The notes beneath the pieces are model-generated. The model did not search any database and was not told the origin of the DNA. It saw nothing but the letters and a program-made list of their open reading frames with translations. 64,000 bases of DNA, from positions 2,232,001-2,296,000 of the forward strand of contig CM062386.1 of the NCBI GenBank assembly GCA_031310005.1, written 5' to 3'. The translations under genes were made by a program, and so were the position numbers. Source of the DNA: Dactylellina haptotyla (taxonomy: Eukaryota; Ascomycota; Orbiliomycetes; Orbiliales; Orbiliaceae). Each line of letters begins with the position of its first letter. Positions within the stretch are counted from its first letter, which is position 1. Of the stretch, positions 42,082-55,100 are shown one piece after another.

Positions 42082-43012
42082 ACGTAAATTTAAAAAAAAG
42101 AAAGGAAACCGGAGACAGGATCTCCCTCGAATACCAGCAAATGCTAAGAGACGCGGAGTAAACCGGGACTTGGTTTCCAGCGCCTCGTGGGGTGCTTGTA
42201 GGAGAGTAGGAAAACAACGAAGATGACCCTTCGCTGGCTTGCAAATTTTCTGTGCCACTTGCCGGAACTTTCGCTATTTTTAAACCACTTTACATAATCA
42301 AACAAAACAAAAAACTTATTTTGGGAAAGGTAGGAAGAGGAGGAGATACCCCGATCGATACCCGTCGTTTTTTTGTTCTTTTCTTTTCGGATACAGATGT
42401 TTGTTCCATTTAAAATTTATTTTCCGACTGTATATACAAAAGATACCCATATATGTGTGTATACGTATTAAATTTCATTCGCACAACAAAATGGCAAATC
42501 GCAGGCAAAGCTACCGCGTAAGCCCAAAGAGGAGCTCCTTATCATTCTATGTCATAGACAGTAAAGTAATTTTTGTTATTTCGTGGTTCCTAAACTTGGT
42601 CTTTGGTGTATGTAACTAAACTTTTGAGTGAAGATAAAGCAAAAGTCTGCACTGGTCGTGCGTGCAATATTTAAAGTTTTTGTTTGATGGCAAAAGACGA
42701 AGTGGGTTATTGAAGGGAAAAATAAGACTGCAGGAGCAGAGATGAGAATCAAAAGGGTCTAGCCTCGAAGCTTAGACATACCAAATTGAAGAGAAAAAAT
42801 ATATGCAAATAGAAACGAAAGCAGATATTAACAAAAAAGAAAGAAAAAACGTAGAACAAGTGGCTAAATCGAGCATCATAGTAAAATGTCAAGTAAATCA
42901 TGGGATATCATCTAAAACATAAAATCGAAGTTGAGCAAAATTGAAATTTGAGGTGAAATCAAGGCATTTGAAGGAACCCCCCCATTAAACAGGCAATGCG
43001 ATGCGGGTTCGC
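42082..43012. other. 931-base convergent region
   Basis: AT-rich (A/T runs at 42,295-42,320 and 42,780-42,860); facing 3' UTRs of the aminopeptidase gene and the coiled-coil gene. No gene seen. Confidence 0.4.
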
Positions 43013-44867
43013 TCAGAATAATCCCTTCCTCTGAAGTTTTAGGGTTGCCTTCTTTCTCTGGCGCTCCATCTCAGCAGCGATCAATTTCTCTCGTCGTTCT
43101 TTCTCCACAAGATGCTAGAATCAAAATTAGCCAAGAGTACGAAAATCTATTTGCTGTTGGAAATAGCGAACCTTAAATTTCTGCTCATTTGCTTTCATTT
43201 TTCTCGCCCACTCTTCGTCTGCCTGGGCTCTGGCTGCCTTCTCAGCCTGCCACTCCTCCCATTCTTTCTTCATTACATCTTCCGCAGTCATGGCTGGCGC
43301 AGGAGGTGGAGTTAAGTCTTTCTGTGGCATGGTAACGATCGCAATATTTTTGCCATCTTTGGTCGTGTGGGTGTGGACCGCGAGACGTTCCTTTTCCTCT
43401 GCGATTTTAGCAGCGGCGGCTGCCTGAGCGGCTTTGTAACGGTCGACGGCATCTCTTTGTTCTATAGGTCATCGTGTGGTTAGCAGGGATGTCCCTATTA
43501 CAAAATTAGGCAGCTACGCAATCGAGGCAGGTATGTGCGGGGGAAATGGTGACTGTACGTACTTCTGATTTCTGCGGTTCTGTCTAGAAGAGCTTTGATA
43601 TCTTCCTTCGAAAGGTAGCGCTTCACGAGGAGATAGTCTTTCTGTATATGGTATGTTCTGTCAGTTTCTACGTTCTGTTATGACTAACTCTGGATGAAGG
43701 CATTCTTACGTGTTCTTCATAAGTGAGGCCCTTTTCGACTAACGCGGCCCGTGAGATCAAATCTTTCGGTATCTTGGCCTGGTAATCCTGTGGATTCTTT
43801 GGGGGTGCCTGGTCGCCCATGTTTTGATTTACTGCCGTTGTTGAGGCTTCTCCCGTGTTCTGTGTGACAGCGACGGTCTGCTTTAGCGCTGGTTTTAACG
43901 GTTTCCCGTTCTGTAGTATGACCTGAGGCTTCTTAGACTGTATAGCAGTAAGCTTTTCAAGTCGTGCAGCTCTAGCTTCGGCGTCGGCTAGTTTTCTTTC
44001 GTATTCTTCTCGCTGTGCGATAGCGATAGCAGCTTGCTTTTCGGCTTCTGTGACTTTCGCTAGTAATCTAGGATCCGCGCTTGCCTGTGTTCGTATTTCT
44101 CTTAGTCTTCGTTCCGCAGTTCGCCCTCTTTCTTTCTCGTCTCTCTCTCGGATCCGTAGGTGTTCCAGTTCCATTCGGGCTTGTTCCAGTCGCACTAGGT
44201 CTTCTTCCGCTCTGTACGCATTGAGTGGTGGTTGTGGAGCCGTTGGGGGCGAAATCTCATAAGGGTTACGAGTGGGCGAACGGCTGTAGCTCCCAACCGG
44301 CGAGTGCGATGGCGCTGTGGATGTCCATTCGTCCCATTCGCCTGTATATGATCCATATGATCCAGCCGAACCGTCCCAGTGGGAGGCGGAGGCACTATAG
44401 TAAGAGACGGGTTTCCTTCTATCGTTGGCTCCGTAATAATATTGGACACCAGCGCCGCTGGCAGACCTCGCGTGACTTGAGTTTCGCCTTGAAGTGGCAG
44501 GCGCGATTGTTACATTTCCTGCCCCAGTGGATGTTGCTCGGATAGCAGATGTCGGCCGAGTGTTGTACGTTACTGATAGGGAGCGGCCCATGGAAGCCGA
44601 CGGTTGGTATGCGCCAGAAACTGGCGATGCCGAGTGGTAAGTCGGTCCAGGGGCAGGCCCTGTCAGATGGTATCCCCTATGTCTGCCGCTCGCTCCTTCG
44701 TGGACGTATAGCGAGGTTGGTCGCTCTTGCGACATTGATGTTCGGCGTTGTCTCGAAGTACTCCTCGCAGGCGCCATCATGACTTGTGGTGATCGGTCTC
44801 GGCTGAACGACCTCGCTGGAGGCGCTGTGGGCATCGCGTAGAATCCGTTTGCGTCAGGTTCCATCAT
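43013..44867 (-). CDS. uncharacterised Ser/Arg-rich coiled-coil protein
   Basis: Four exons: 44867-43710, 43641-43563, 43461-43172 and 43114-43013; 542 residues. Residues 1-215 are low-complexity and rich in Ser, Arg, Pro, Tyr and Gly (motifs such as RSFSRDRSP, RSTSRQRRTS). Residues 215-320 form an Arg/Glu-rich coiled coil (DLVRLEQARMELEHLRIRER). A conserved-looking segment follows (LTYEEHVKDYLLVKRYLSKE), then a second charged helix ending HLVEKERREKLIAAEMERQR. I do not recognise the family. The composition suggests a cytoskeletal or RNA-associated scaffold, without proof. Exon 3 ends at a GTTCGC donor; the join FK|HLVEKE keeps frame. Confidence 0.8.
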
Positions 44868-45328
44868 GGTCGTCGTTTTCTTATGTGTTGCGTAAGGAAA
44901 GATTGGGATTATTTATGATACCCAGATATCTGGGATTCTTTCCGAAAGAGGTTTAACCGCTATATTTATATACTGATCTTTCGATGCGATGACTTGCGGT
45001 GGCCGGTGTTTGGCAGGAAAATATACGCAATGACGGAATGCAGGTGGCGGGGTTCGAGTGGTGGTATCGATAACGTGAGCCGTTTCAGATATAATAAGAA
45101 CCGCCTGTGGCTGGAGGCAATGAAAGAAAGGAGAGAGGTCGTGTGGCTCGGGGCTGGGAGCGATAAAGGAACCACAAAGAAGGAATGGCGAGCCCGAGAA
45201 CTCCAAGTGGTATTCCTCTAGGAGGAAAAAAGTGCCCGATGGTTCTAGGAGTATTTTTTATGGCGGTGGTTGTTATTGTTGAAGGAGAGGTCGTGTAGTT
45301 TGGTGGCGAAGAAGATCCGAGGAGGAGA

Positions 45329-45360
45329 AAGAGAGAGAGAGAGAGAAGAGAAGAGGAGGG
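45329..45360 (+). repeat. (GA)n-rich microsatellite
   Basis: Purine-only gagaga run upstream of the coiled-coil gene. Confidence 0.8.
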
Positions 45361-47790
45361 AGGGGATACAAAAAATGAGAGGCTTACTCTTTCAGATTTT
45401 CTACACTGGTCTCCTGTGCAAATTAAAAGGCTTTAAGAGCTGACCGGCGGTGGGAACTCCTTAGGCTTTTTTGGTTCGGACAGGATCGAGTATAGTGTAG
45501 TGCGTAAAAAGGTATCTTGCGGAAATGGGTATGGTACGGGTCGGTAAGAGTAAACTATTACGATTCGGATTGTTTGTCAATGGAGAGAAGTTTGGTAAAC
45601 GTGCATTAAAAGACCTCAGACGAGAAAGGAACGAGGAATGCGGAGGGTATATATGAAGATGTGTAACTATAAGCTCGGGCGGCCCGATCATAACTGAGCT
45701 TTAAGCTATGGTCAAATATAGGAAAGATCCAAAAGGATTTAGTCACACACGCACACCCTGACTGACATTGCTGCAGCGGGTTTATGCTCGTCAGAACATT
45801 GCAGGTGTAGATGGAGCAGCGAATTGAGTACCCCAAACGTACTCTCTTGCTCCCCACTTCCCGCCGTGTGCAAGAGCAGGGTATGCATCAGACGAAAGAC
45901 GGCACAGCACCGCGGTGTCAAATCAAACTGGGAAGAAAGATTGAGAAGCAAATGAAAACAGGCTAGTATCAGGACACCGGGCGAAATGGCTCCCGTCTCC
46001 ACCGAGCACACAAGCTTTCAGCTGAACCGGGGCAGAGCCCTGGGCTCGTAACACTGGCTGCTTCGAGGATCCAGGTCAAGTTTCGCCTGGCGGTGAGCAA
46101 GCCCTCACGCCTGGCGGTTCGCCCCTCCTCGCTTGAATGCCACCACCAAAAGCCCCCGCAGCTGGGAGGGAATGGAGGGCAAATTCCATGGCCGGTATGA
46201 CGGAGCGCCTGTCAAGTCATGCGAAGAGCACAAGCTCGGAAACCAAAGGAATGGAGGAAAAATGGAGCCTCAACTCGTTGACTCAGCCGCAAGAGAGAGA
46301 CAGACAGAGAAAATTTTTGATTAGACAAGATTTTCTACCAGGATATGAGTTCGAATGCCTGTTCGGTTGTCACGCGCCACAGTTCAACGTGAGAAAGTTG
46401 ACTCGTAGGCGGCATTTTTGGTGACCAAATTTGCAAATCCACAAAACAGCGAAAAGAGGGAAAAAGGTATTTTAGGAGGGGGTTTTGGAGGGTGCCAATC
46501 GTAGAAATCCTTTCCGACTTACAAAGAGCGATATAATTCCGTCGGTATATGCGATAAAACGGAAATCCGGGTAAAATAAGCTGAGGCAGGTATCAGAAAA
46601 CAAAAAGAGACAAGTCGTGCGTTGTGTAGATGAGGTATCAGGAAGCGCGGACAGCGATATCAACTTGGAGTTCAAGAGGTAGGAGACAGAGAGAGTTGGA
46701 GGGCCTGGCGAGAGAGAGAGCTTGGGGTGGGAACTTTATAAATTTGCCAGAGAGAAAGGTCTGGCCTGCATCGATGGCGCGGCGCGGTACAGAAGACGAT
46801 TGTCGTCGAATCGGATTACCAAAATTTTAAACTGGACGGGGCAGCTGGAAGCTGGCTGATGAGCTGTCTAGTGCTGAGCGAGTACAAGTGGCGGGCCCCA
46901 TTCGCTGCCCTATATCGGGGACTTTACTCGACAGCCAATCTCACGGACCGGATCCTGCTTGACAAGCTTTGTCGATGAGCTGCGGACAGCTGTCTGCATT
47001 CATGATTGAACGTGTCTGCTGGGGACGCCCCAATGGTGAATTGTTCCAGGTGCGGTACACGACCGGTACATGCAGCGTTTTCGCGGTGCTGCAGGTTGTT
47101 CCAAGGCAGGAACTTCCAAGCTCGTCCTTCGGTTGCAGCTTACGAAGTGGCCCAAGCGACAGTTCTGTCCTGCAGGTGGCAGTGGTGAGTCAATCTCAAC
47201 CTCCAGCGGACGATGGGGTACGTTCAAATGCAACGTGGGTTCTCGGTATTCCTGGTCTGTGAGACTGTGAGACTGCGGTGAGGTATGTTTGTCGTGGCTC
47301 CAGGATGGCATTGGCATTGGCGCTCTTTGCTAGCACTCATTCCTGCAGAAGCTCCACGTTCGGGTTAGCCACTAGAGTTTGTTCGCATGACCTGGTTAGC
47401 TACCGTTTTGGCTCGAAGCTTCAAGGAACGTACCTTGTCAGTCCGATGATAACGCTCTGGAAAGATCCATGGACTCGATTCCTCGAAGCTGTGGACACGG
47501 AATGGCCTACCGGTTGGCGGTCTACATCCCAACTTGATCGCATCGAGCTGGCATATACACATACACGCATACCATACGATATGTATAGGAGTACGCACGT
47601 ATACAATATCGACCGTCCAAGGACCGGATCGGGTCCCAGCCCTGATCGAGCCCTCGGTCGTCCTCGTCCGATCGACTGGCGGCCGGTGGGTCCTCTGTGA
47701 AAGACGGCGGGAATGAGGCAACTGTGCAGCAGCTGATTCGACTGTCGGAATGAGGTTATCGATAGCTGTCCGCCAATTGCGTGCGGGTCC

Positions 47791-47812
47791 AACACACACA
47801 CACACAAACACA
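47791..47812 (+). repeat. (AC)n microsatellite
   Basis: About ten tandem ac units, with one interruption, about 160 bases before OPI3. Confidence 0.8.
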
Positions 47813-47969
47813 CTCAAACTGTGGCTCCACCAACCGCCAAATCTTCAACCTCAACCGCCCTCGTCCGCAGAGTAGCTCCCGTAGAATCCCAATTGCCACC
47901 GCTACGCTCTATCCTACGCCCTGTAATCTGGTATTGCTCTTCTTGTAGCTCACCTCGATAGTAAACAAT

Positions 47970-48866
47970 ATGGATGTCATCAAGGAGAAGCTGTGGCCCT
48001 CGGCACCAAATGCTGCTCCTCTATCGTTCGCCTCGACCGCTCCGTCCGACTGGGTCGACTTTTCCCAACAAACGTTGCTCAGTAAGAACGGCCTCCAGAC
48101 TGCCATTTCTACCCTCGTATCAAAGCTAAAAGACCGCTTCATTCCAGTTGCCGTTGCTTCGATTCTTTTCAACCCCGTCTTCTGGAAGTAAGCTAGCTAG
48201 CCTGTCATCTCAGCTATCGTCGTAGGATGTTCGATACCGTAGACTAACATTCAACAATGCAAAAAAAAAGCATCGCTGCCCGCTCCGAATACCACAACAA
48301 AGTCATCACCAAGCTCGCCTTCGGGAACCCATACTACGGCTGCTATCTCTTGGCCATCACCATCTTCTCTCTCGGCATCTTCCGCGATGCTCTCTACGAA
48401 CGCGCCCTCCGAGATCAGCCCTCCCTCGACGTCCTGACCACCCCAGTCGCAAAACTGGTCGCCGCAGGTCTCTTTGCCAGTGGTAACGTGCTTGTTATAA
48501 CTTCAATGTGGGCTCTCGGGCTCACTGGTACATATTTGGGCGATTATTTTGGCATCCTCATGGATCACAAAGTCGAGAGCTTCCCATTCAATGTAACCTC
48601 GGCACCAATGTATTACGGATCCACGATGAGTTTCTTGGGAACCGCAATTTGGTTCGGAAAGCCGGCTGGCGTGCTATTGACCGTTGAGGTTCTCGTGGTT
48701 TACTTGGCCGCTCTGCGATTCGAAGAGTATGTATTGCAAGATTCCCCGTATCAGGCTTACCAGAGTATTCACTAATTGTATGGTTCCTTTTAGCCCCTTC
48801 ACATCAGAAATCTACGCCAAACGAGAGAGGCAGAGGGCTATGGACGCCATCAAAAAGACAGGCTAA
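47970..48866 (+). CDS. OPI3: phospholipid N-methyltransferase OPI3 (class II PEMT)
   Basis: Three exons: 47970-48187, 48271-48726 and 48794-48866; 248 residues. Four hydrophobic segments are visible (about residues 50-70, 92-112, 140-165 and 188-222). The family signature GSTMSFLGTAIWFGKPAG and the acidic RFEDPF stretch correspond to the SAM-binding region of PEMT. The enzyme adds the last two methyl groups to phosphatidyl-monomethylethanolamine to make phosphatidylcholine in the ER. The second intron acceptor follows an A9 run (aaaaaaaaag), and the junction gives FNPVFWNIAARSEYHN. It ends KKTG. The trailer converges on PRP46. Confidence 0.95.
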
Positions 48867-49308
48867 AGGCAGACGAAAATATACATATATATACTGTGTC
48901 TCTCTCCAGTCCCGAGAGACGGGAGCGGCGTTTAGAAAAGTGATATTCAACATAGCGAAGGCGTCAGCGGAAACACCACTCAACTTGATGATTGATGGAC
49001 GGATGGATGGAATAATGTTAATTTCTGTGGGAGCGTTTCTTCTTCTTTATTTTTCTTCCTTTTTCATACCATTAAATCCCTACAATATGATACCATGTAT
49101 GCCCAGGAAATCTTTTTGGTAGCGGATACATATTAGAAAAAGTTACTTTTTGTGTATAGAACCATTTCAAATGCATTCTCCCCTCTTATCTTACAAGCCA
49201 TGCGAAACATCCTATATATAAACGCCAGATGGTACCTGAAATATACAAATTCGAGATCATTAATAGACACGCTAGTTTTTATCAGTCCCAGCTAAAAGAA
49301 GTGCGCTT
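48867..49308. other. 442-base convergent 3' region
   Basis: AT-rich facing trailers of OPI3 and PRP46; nothing else seen. Confidence 0.4.
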
Positions 49309-50912
49309 TTAGTACCGTCTTCTCAACAACGATGGTTCTATAGTTCATGTTAGCAAAACAGTGCGTGCGTAAATATTGAAAACAAAGGATATTGCACTTA
49401 CTCCAATCAATTGGATGGGTCTCTTCCGTTGCCTCCTCATCCTGCTTCCAGATTTTGATAGTTTTATCCGCCTCGCCGGTGATCAATCTCAACCCGGTCT
49501 TGTCGAACGTACTCGTAAACACACCTTGCTCAGCCTCCAGCGAGCCCGGTTGAGCAATAGTCTCCATTCCTTGGAACTTATATCCGCTCTTCCAGTCATA
49601 AAATCCCATCTCGCCGTTATCCGAGCCCGCAAACAGCACGTCATCTTCATTGACGCTCAAAGTATTAACAATCCCCTTATTCCCCTCAAAATTTTGCATG
49701 AACGCGCCCTCCGGGCACTTCCACTGTTTAATGTTATCCGCACTCCCGCTGGCGAACGTAAACTCCTTCGGGTGTATCGCGAGCGTCCTCACCGCCTTCT
49801 TATGATGTGTTAACACCGCCATAGTCTTCGACGCCGCTAGGTCCCACAATCGGATGGTAGAGTCCATCGAACCCGTGATAACTTGCGGGTCTGCCTCTTG
49901 TGTTCGTACCGACCCGACGGTACCCTTGTGCCCGGCCAAGACCATCACTGCAGCACGGGTACGCATGTCCCACACGCGTGCGACGGCGTCACGACCCGTG
50001 GTAACTAACACGTCTAAATTTGGGTGGATTGCCATAGCGTACACGCCCGAAAGGTGCCCGTGGTAGTGCCGTATGACTTTATTCTGCTCCAGATCCCAGC
50101 ATTTCACCATCTTGTCTTCCGCGCAGGAGAATAGGTACGGGTGGCGCGGGGATACCGCGAGGCCCCGGACGGTTGAGATGTGGCCCGTGAGGGTGAGCCG
50201 CAGGGAACCGCTTGCCAGGTCCCAGATTTTGATGGTCCGGTCGCCGGCACCGGTGCAGAACCACTGGTTGCCTGGCTCGACTTCTATCGATCTGACCCAG
50301 CCTAGGTGACCAGAGATCACTCGCATCAACTTCCAGGGTGCATGCCAGACAGGTTTGATTTGTTGGGCTGCGTCTCGGCGAATCATACCGGTCTCCGAAG
50401 GTAGATTCTTCTGTGCCGTAGAGCTGCCGCTGCTAGCTCCAACACCGGGGCGCCGTAGTGTAAGCGTCTGCGAATTCCCGCCAGGAGTGTCGGATACCTT
50501 CGCAGGAATCCCCTCGATCAATTTTGTCGTCGCCACAGCCGCCTTGCCATCGTCTTCTGTAACCGTAGCTTGTAACTTTTGCTTCTTGGCTCCTTTCCTC
50601 GCGGATGCCGCTGCTGCCTGTTTCGCAGCGAGGGCTGGTGGTAATTCTCGCACGTCGTCGTATTCGGCCCGGATTTTGGATGTGACGAGGACCTTATGGC
50701 TGGCATCATCGGTGAGCGAGAATGGGAGGCCGAAGTCGCTGTTGAAGATTTGGCGTGTCCGTTTTGCAGATTCGCGGATATGTGACTACGCGCCTCGAAG
50801 TTGATGCGTTAGAATGTGGTGCTTCTACAGAGCGAACCCAAAGAGCAGCGGGGGAGGAACTTACGTCTGCAAGAGCAACGTCCTGCGGCGACGCGGATTG
50901 GACGTCCGCCAT
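49309..50912 (-). CDS. PRP46: spliceosomal WD40 protein PRP46/PLRG1
   Basis: Three exons: 50912-50865, 50785-49402 and 49337-49309; 486 residues. The N-terminus ([20 protein letters not shown]) is typical of PLRG1. Seven WD40 repeats cover about residues 165-475, with clear WD/WN ends such as [45 protein letters not shown] and [15 protein letters not shown]. The last exon is 29 nt and supplies the conserved end [18 protein letters not shown]1/Prp46 is a core member of the Prp19-associated (NineTeen) complex and is needed for spliceosome activation. It shares a 292-base divergent promoter with prefoldin subunit 5. Confidence 0.95.
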
Positions 50913-51204
50913 GGCGATTCGATGAAGAGGAGAAGCTGGAGACCGGGGTGGGCGGATTGGTGATGGCGGTGGTGACGATGGAGAGATGAGGCCTCGAATG
51001 TCCAGGAACAGAAAGTTGAAGTCGCCTCGGACCTCCAACAACACAACTTTGCTCCACAAACACACCCCACCACTCGACCGCCATACAAATCTCGTTTACA
51101 CGAACCTGACGAACCTCACCGACTTTCACCAGCTCCAACTGGCCTCAACGTTCACCTCGATATCTTCTGCTGCTCCTCAGGCCAGGACGGCCCCTCTCAC
51201 CACG
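50913..51204. promoter_or_regulatory. bidirectional promoter between PRP46 and prefoldin subunit 5
   Basis: The two start codons face away from each other and are 292 bases apart. Both sides become C/T-rich (in their own sense) towards the ATG, and no separate TATA element stands out. Confidence 0.6.
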
Positions 51205-51837
51205 ATGTCGAAGGCGCCCGCCTCGAAACAGCAGACCGTTGACCTCTCCTCACTCTCTATCCAAAACTTTTCAAGCGTCAAGAAGCAGCTCGATGAGGAA
51301 CTCGAGCATCTCACGGCTTCCTTCCAAAAGTTACGGACAGCTCAGGCGAAATTCAGAGAATGTGTCAAAGCTATTCAAAACGGTGTTAACCCGGAGATGG
51401 AGGGTCGGTTTTCTCTATCGCTAACATGACGGTACCGCTGGCAAGCTGACTGTCGCTACTCTCAATCCAGGGAAAACGATCCTGATCCCTCTGACACAAT
51501 CCTTATACGTCCCCGGCAAGCTCGAAGACGCAAATACTGTCCTGGTGGATGTTGGAACAGGATACTACGTCGAAAAGACAACTACAAAGGCGATAGAGTT
51601 CTACAATGAGAAGACCAAAACCGTAGGAAGCAACCTGGACGACTTGGAAAAGATCATCACACAGAAAACACAGAACGCAAAGGTGGTGGAAGACGGTATG
51701 TACATTCTCTTGTTATATGTCCCAAACAGGAACTATACTTCCCTGTTAGAACGAGAGAGAAAAATGCTGATATATCTTTTTATGTAGTGCTACGACAGAA
51801 AGTCCTGGCAGCCAATTCCACGTCGTCGACTTCGTGA
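51205..51837 (+). CDS. GIM5: prefoldin subunit 5
   Basis: Three exons: 51205-51403, 51471-51695 and 51788-51837; 157 residues, the usual length of this alpha-type subunit. The order is helix (LSIQNFSSVKKQLDEELEHL), beta hairpins with the signature LIPLTQSLYVPGKLED and DVGTGYYVEKTTTKA, then helix (EKTKTVGSNLDDLEKIITQK). It is part of the cytosolic prefoldin hexamer that delivers actin and tubulin chains to CCT. Introns are 67 and 92 nt; the donor of the first is G|GTCGGT. The C-terminus is Ser/Thr-rich. A second prefoldin subunit (1) is encoded 37 kb away. Confidence 0.96.
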
Positions 51838-52105
51838 TTCGTACCAATTCCGACATTCATTGAGAATTCTACGATAGCGCCTATGGGCAATGTCATATTG
51901 TATACAGGAATCTAATACCAAGAAAAGCCGAAGGGCTCTCTATATCATTTATTCATCCATTCCTTTGTTGCTACCATCGTAATAATAATGGTCCCATTTT
52001 TGAAATTTTAAAAATTGACAGTTCCACACCCGAGTCCCAAGGTTCGTATCATAAAAATGAGGGCTTCCCACACGAACGGACAATTTGGAGTCCTAACCTC
52101 CCCAC

Positions 52106-55100
52106 TCAAATCAAACCTGTCCTTCTCTTCTCTGCAAAAGAAAATTCGGAATCACCGTATCGCGAGCCGGTATCACTGTTGATACCATCATGTTCTTTCA
52201 TCGCATACGAGTACTCAGAATCTCCGTAAATCGATGTTGTATCTGTGATCACTGACGCATCTTTATCTTTTCCCTTCTCTTTTTTCCTCGCAAGCCGCTC
52301 TCCCGCCGTCAAATTTCTTCCTGCAACAGGCAGCCTAGCAAAATTATCTTCAGGCTCATCGATGACATAGTCTTCGTCGTCAAATACAGAATTTTCATAT
52401 TCAAAATCGGGAGTTTCGATATCCTCAATTGACGTATCGATCAATGCGGTTTCTGGTACCCGCTGTTTCAACATGTGTTCGCTTGGTGCATCGAGGAACT
52501 GCCTAGATTTATCGCCCAGAACTTTCTTCTTGACGATCGCGATAATCCTGATACATTCTTGTATCTTAGCTTTCAGCTCGCCAAATCCATCTAAGGGCTT
52601 GCCGTTCAATCTCGCCTCAGATGGTTCATTCTTAACCCCGTGATCGTGTATGCTTTTCCCTGTAGCGCTCAGGAACTCTTCGATATTAGGAGACCAGTCG
52701 CCTGTACACCCGATTCGCAAGGCTACCTGTTTTGCAAATGTAGCGTCCCAGTCTGCACTATACAAACTAACACCCCATAGGATGTCATTGGTCGTATGCT
52801 GTCTGAAATCAGCCGGAAACCCTCCTTCATTCAGATTTCTACGACGGGCAGCCTCATCCCTCGAACGGATATGTTCATACTGCGTCACTTCGAATACATA
52901 TGGCGTACCAGAAAAGTAGTATGGATACTTCTTCTTCGTAGTAATGGAAATAACTTTTATGCCCGGGAGTGCAATGTATGAAACCCTCTTCATTGTGCCG
53001 TCTTTGGCATCGTCAACCAGCTCTAGGTGACGTACGAATTCCGTGAGAATAGGCATTCTTTCAAGCTCAGGTATGGCTTGACCCAATGTTAGGTCAAACT
53101 GGTATGTGACACCATCTTGGAGATCTACCATCTTCAGATCCAAAGGCATTCGCTTGTTGACAACGCTGGTGACGTTTCGACCTTCAGCCCGGGGGACCTT
53201 GAGCCAACGTTGTGCCTTCGGTTGATATTTCCCGCTTGGCTTCAGTTCAAAATCAACTTCTAGCTTCATTTCGACTGGTGGATTGGGTTTCCTGATGACA
53301 AGAACCCACATCGACGATGAAAAACTCGGCTCCATCTCAATAGCTACTCTTCCTGTTTCAGGTTCATAGACCTGTCTGTGAGGATTTCCACAGTTAAATA
53401 TTTTGTTGCCTTGCTTTTCTCCCCGAAATACAGTATTACTCTTGCAGTATTCCAACAGTCCTAGACCAACAGCATTGCTGCCGAAACTAACGAGTTTAAG
53501 AGATCAATTAGTCAATTCAGTTTTAATCGTCGTGGACAAGTGTAACTGTAATGCATACTGTCTGATTATGTCGCTCCTTGTCAATTTAGCCCGTACCATA
53601 CCCATATATTCCTCCAGGCCATGGTGGATATTCTTTGCACGCTTGTAACTAAATGTGATTAGTGTCCCAAAATATATTCTCAGTTTCGCATACATGCGTA
53701 AATAATAAATATCCTTGAGACTACTATCCAACGCTGACTTGATGTAAGAATCGTTTGCCAGCCGTATAATATCCCGTCGAGCAGGCCAGTTCTGATCATG
53801 AGGTAAATTTCCATCGTCTCCAAGGAAAGTCTCCACGCCAAGGGAGTCATGACCAGGCTTGTAAGGTTCTAGGATAGCATGCATTCCATGGCCACCATCA
53901 AAGCGGATCTGTGGTTGAAATACATCCGGCGGGTTGACTAGTGTGTATTGAATCTGATTGCGGTTGCGAGCTGTGATCTCGCAGAAGACAGTGTACAAAC
54001 GATCCAAAGACTTTTCAATGGAGTCGTTTGAGTACCCGAGAACACGAAAACAGCTTCGCTTTTTTGAGTATAGGATGTAGACCTCGTGTTCTAATCGAAT
54101 GGGATCAAGTGCTTCGTAGTTCATACCCAAGACATCGGTGGGATTGACTTCTGTGGGTGGCCAATCGAAGACACCAACAAATGGGAATAACTCAGACTCG
54201 TCATGTTGCTGCCGGAAACGACCCTTCTCTTCCATTTCTTTCTCGTACTTGACCATAGCCTCTCGGTGACGTTGGTCAGGAAGGGCTTTCACTTTAGCCC
54301 AACCGATCGTCTTTTTCGCCGTTGATTGGACGTCTCTATCCGCATGCTTGTTTAAATAAATGAGGAATTTCCGTGCTCTCTCGACGGCTTGCCTCGTACC
54401 CCATATTCGAATTCTCTGTTCAAGGGAGACCAAACCGTATTAGGATGTACGCTAAGGGCTTGAATACTATCAAGGTATTAACTTACGTTCAGCCGAACCG
54501 TCTTTCTCTCATCTGCCCAATCTTGCGGTTCGTCGTGTGGAAACTTCATATGTGTGTCTGTACGGTCCGCGATGGCAAGAACGTGAAGTCTGTCAAAGCC
54601 TAGTATGCGACTCTCCATATCTGAATTCTTCTCATTCTTCCCTTGGGCTCGCTCTTTGGCTCTGACCGGGAACAGGTAGGAATCTGTAACAATGTATTCA
54701 ATAATTAAAATCAGTTGGTAATCAAAATATATTCCTTGGCAAAATCAGAATATCGTACCCGTCGGCTCTCTTGGATGGTCACGAGCCAATATATCTCCAT
54801 CGTTAAGCTTTCTCATGTCCTGAGCCGGGCCTTCCAGCTTCTTCAGCCCAGGCACACGATTGTTACCGGCTTGCTGTTGAGCGATGGATTGCTTCGGAGG
54901 ACCTTGAGCAATATTCGGGCCGGCGACCTGAGCACGGTTAGGACCAACAAGCTGAGTACGGTTATGTACACTCTGACCGACTACAGGCGGTCTCGAGGGC
55001 CCACCGGCACGCGGCCCAATCGGCGAATTTGCGGGCAATCCTAGCTCGCGTCGCTGCACTCGACTGATATCACCAAAAGTCGGGAACGGATGATCACCAG

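Larger units (their letters stand above)
44868..47969. other. 3.1-kb divergent interval without a supported gene
   Basis: Separates the coiled-coil gene (minus) from OPI3 (plus). It holds a GA-rich microsatellite (45,329-45,360), GC-rich stretches with overlapping ORFs on both strands (46,970-47,820) and an (AC)n run (47,791-47,812). None of the ORFs resembles a known protein. The last 150 bases before OPI3 are pyrimidine-rich, as expected for a leader. Confidence 0.4.

Noticed and set aside
47278-47817. Overlapping ORFs of 140-150 codons on both strands
   Set aside because: Mutual shadows in GC-rich intergenic DNA; no motif, and no family resemblance on either strand.
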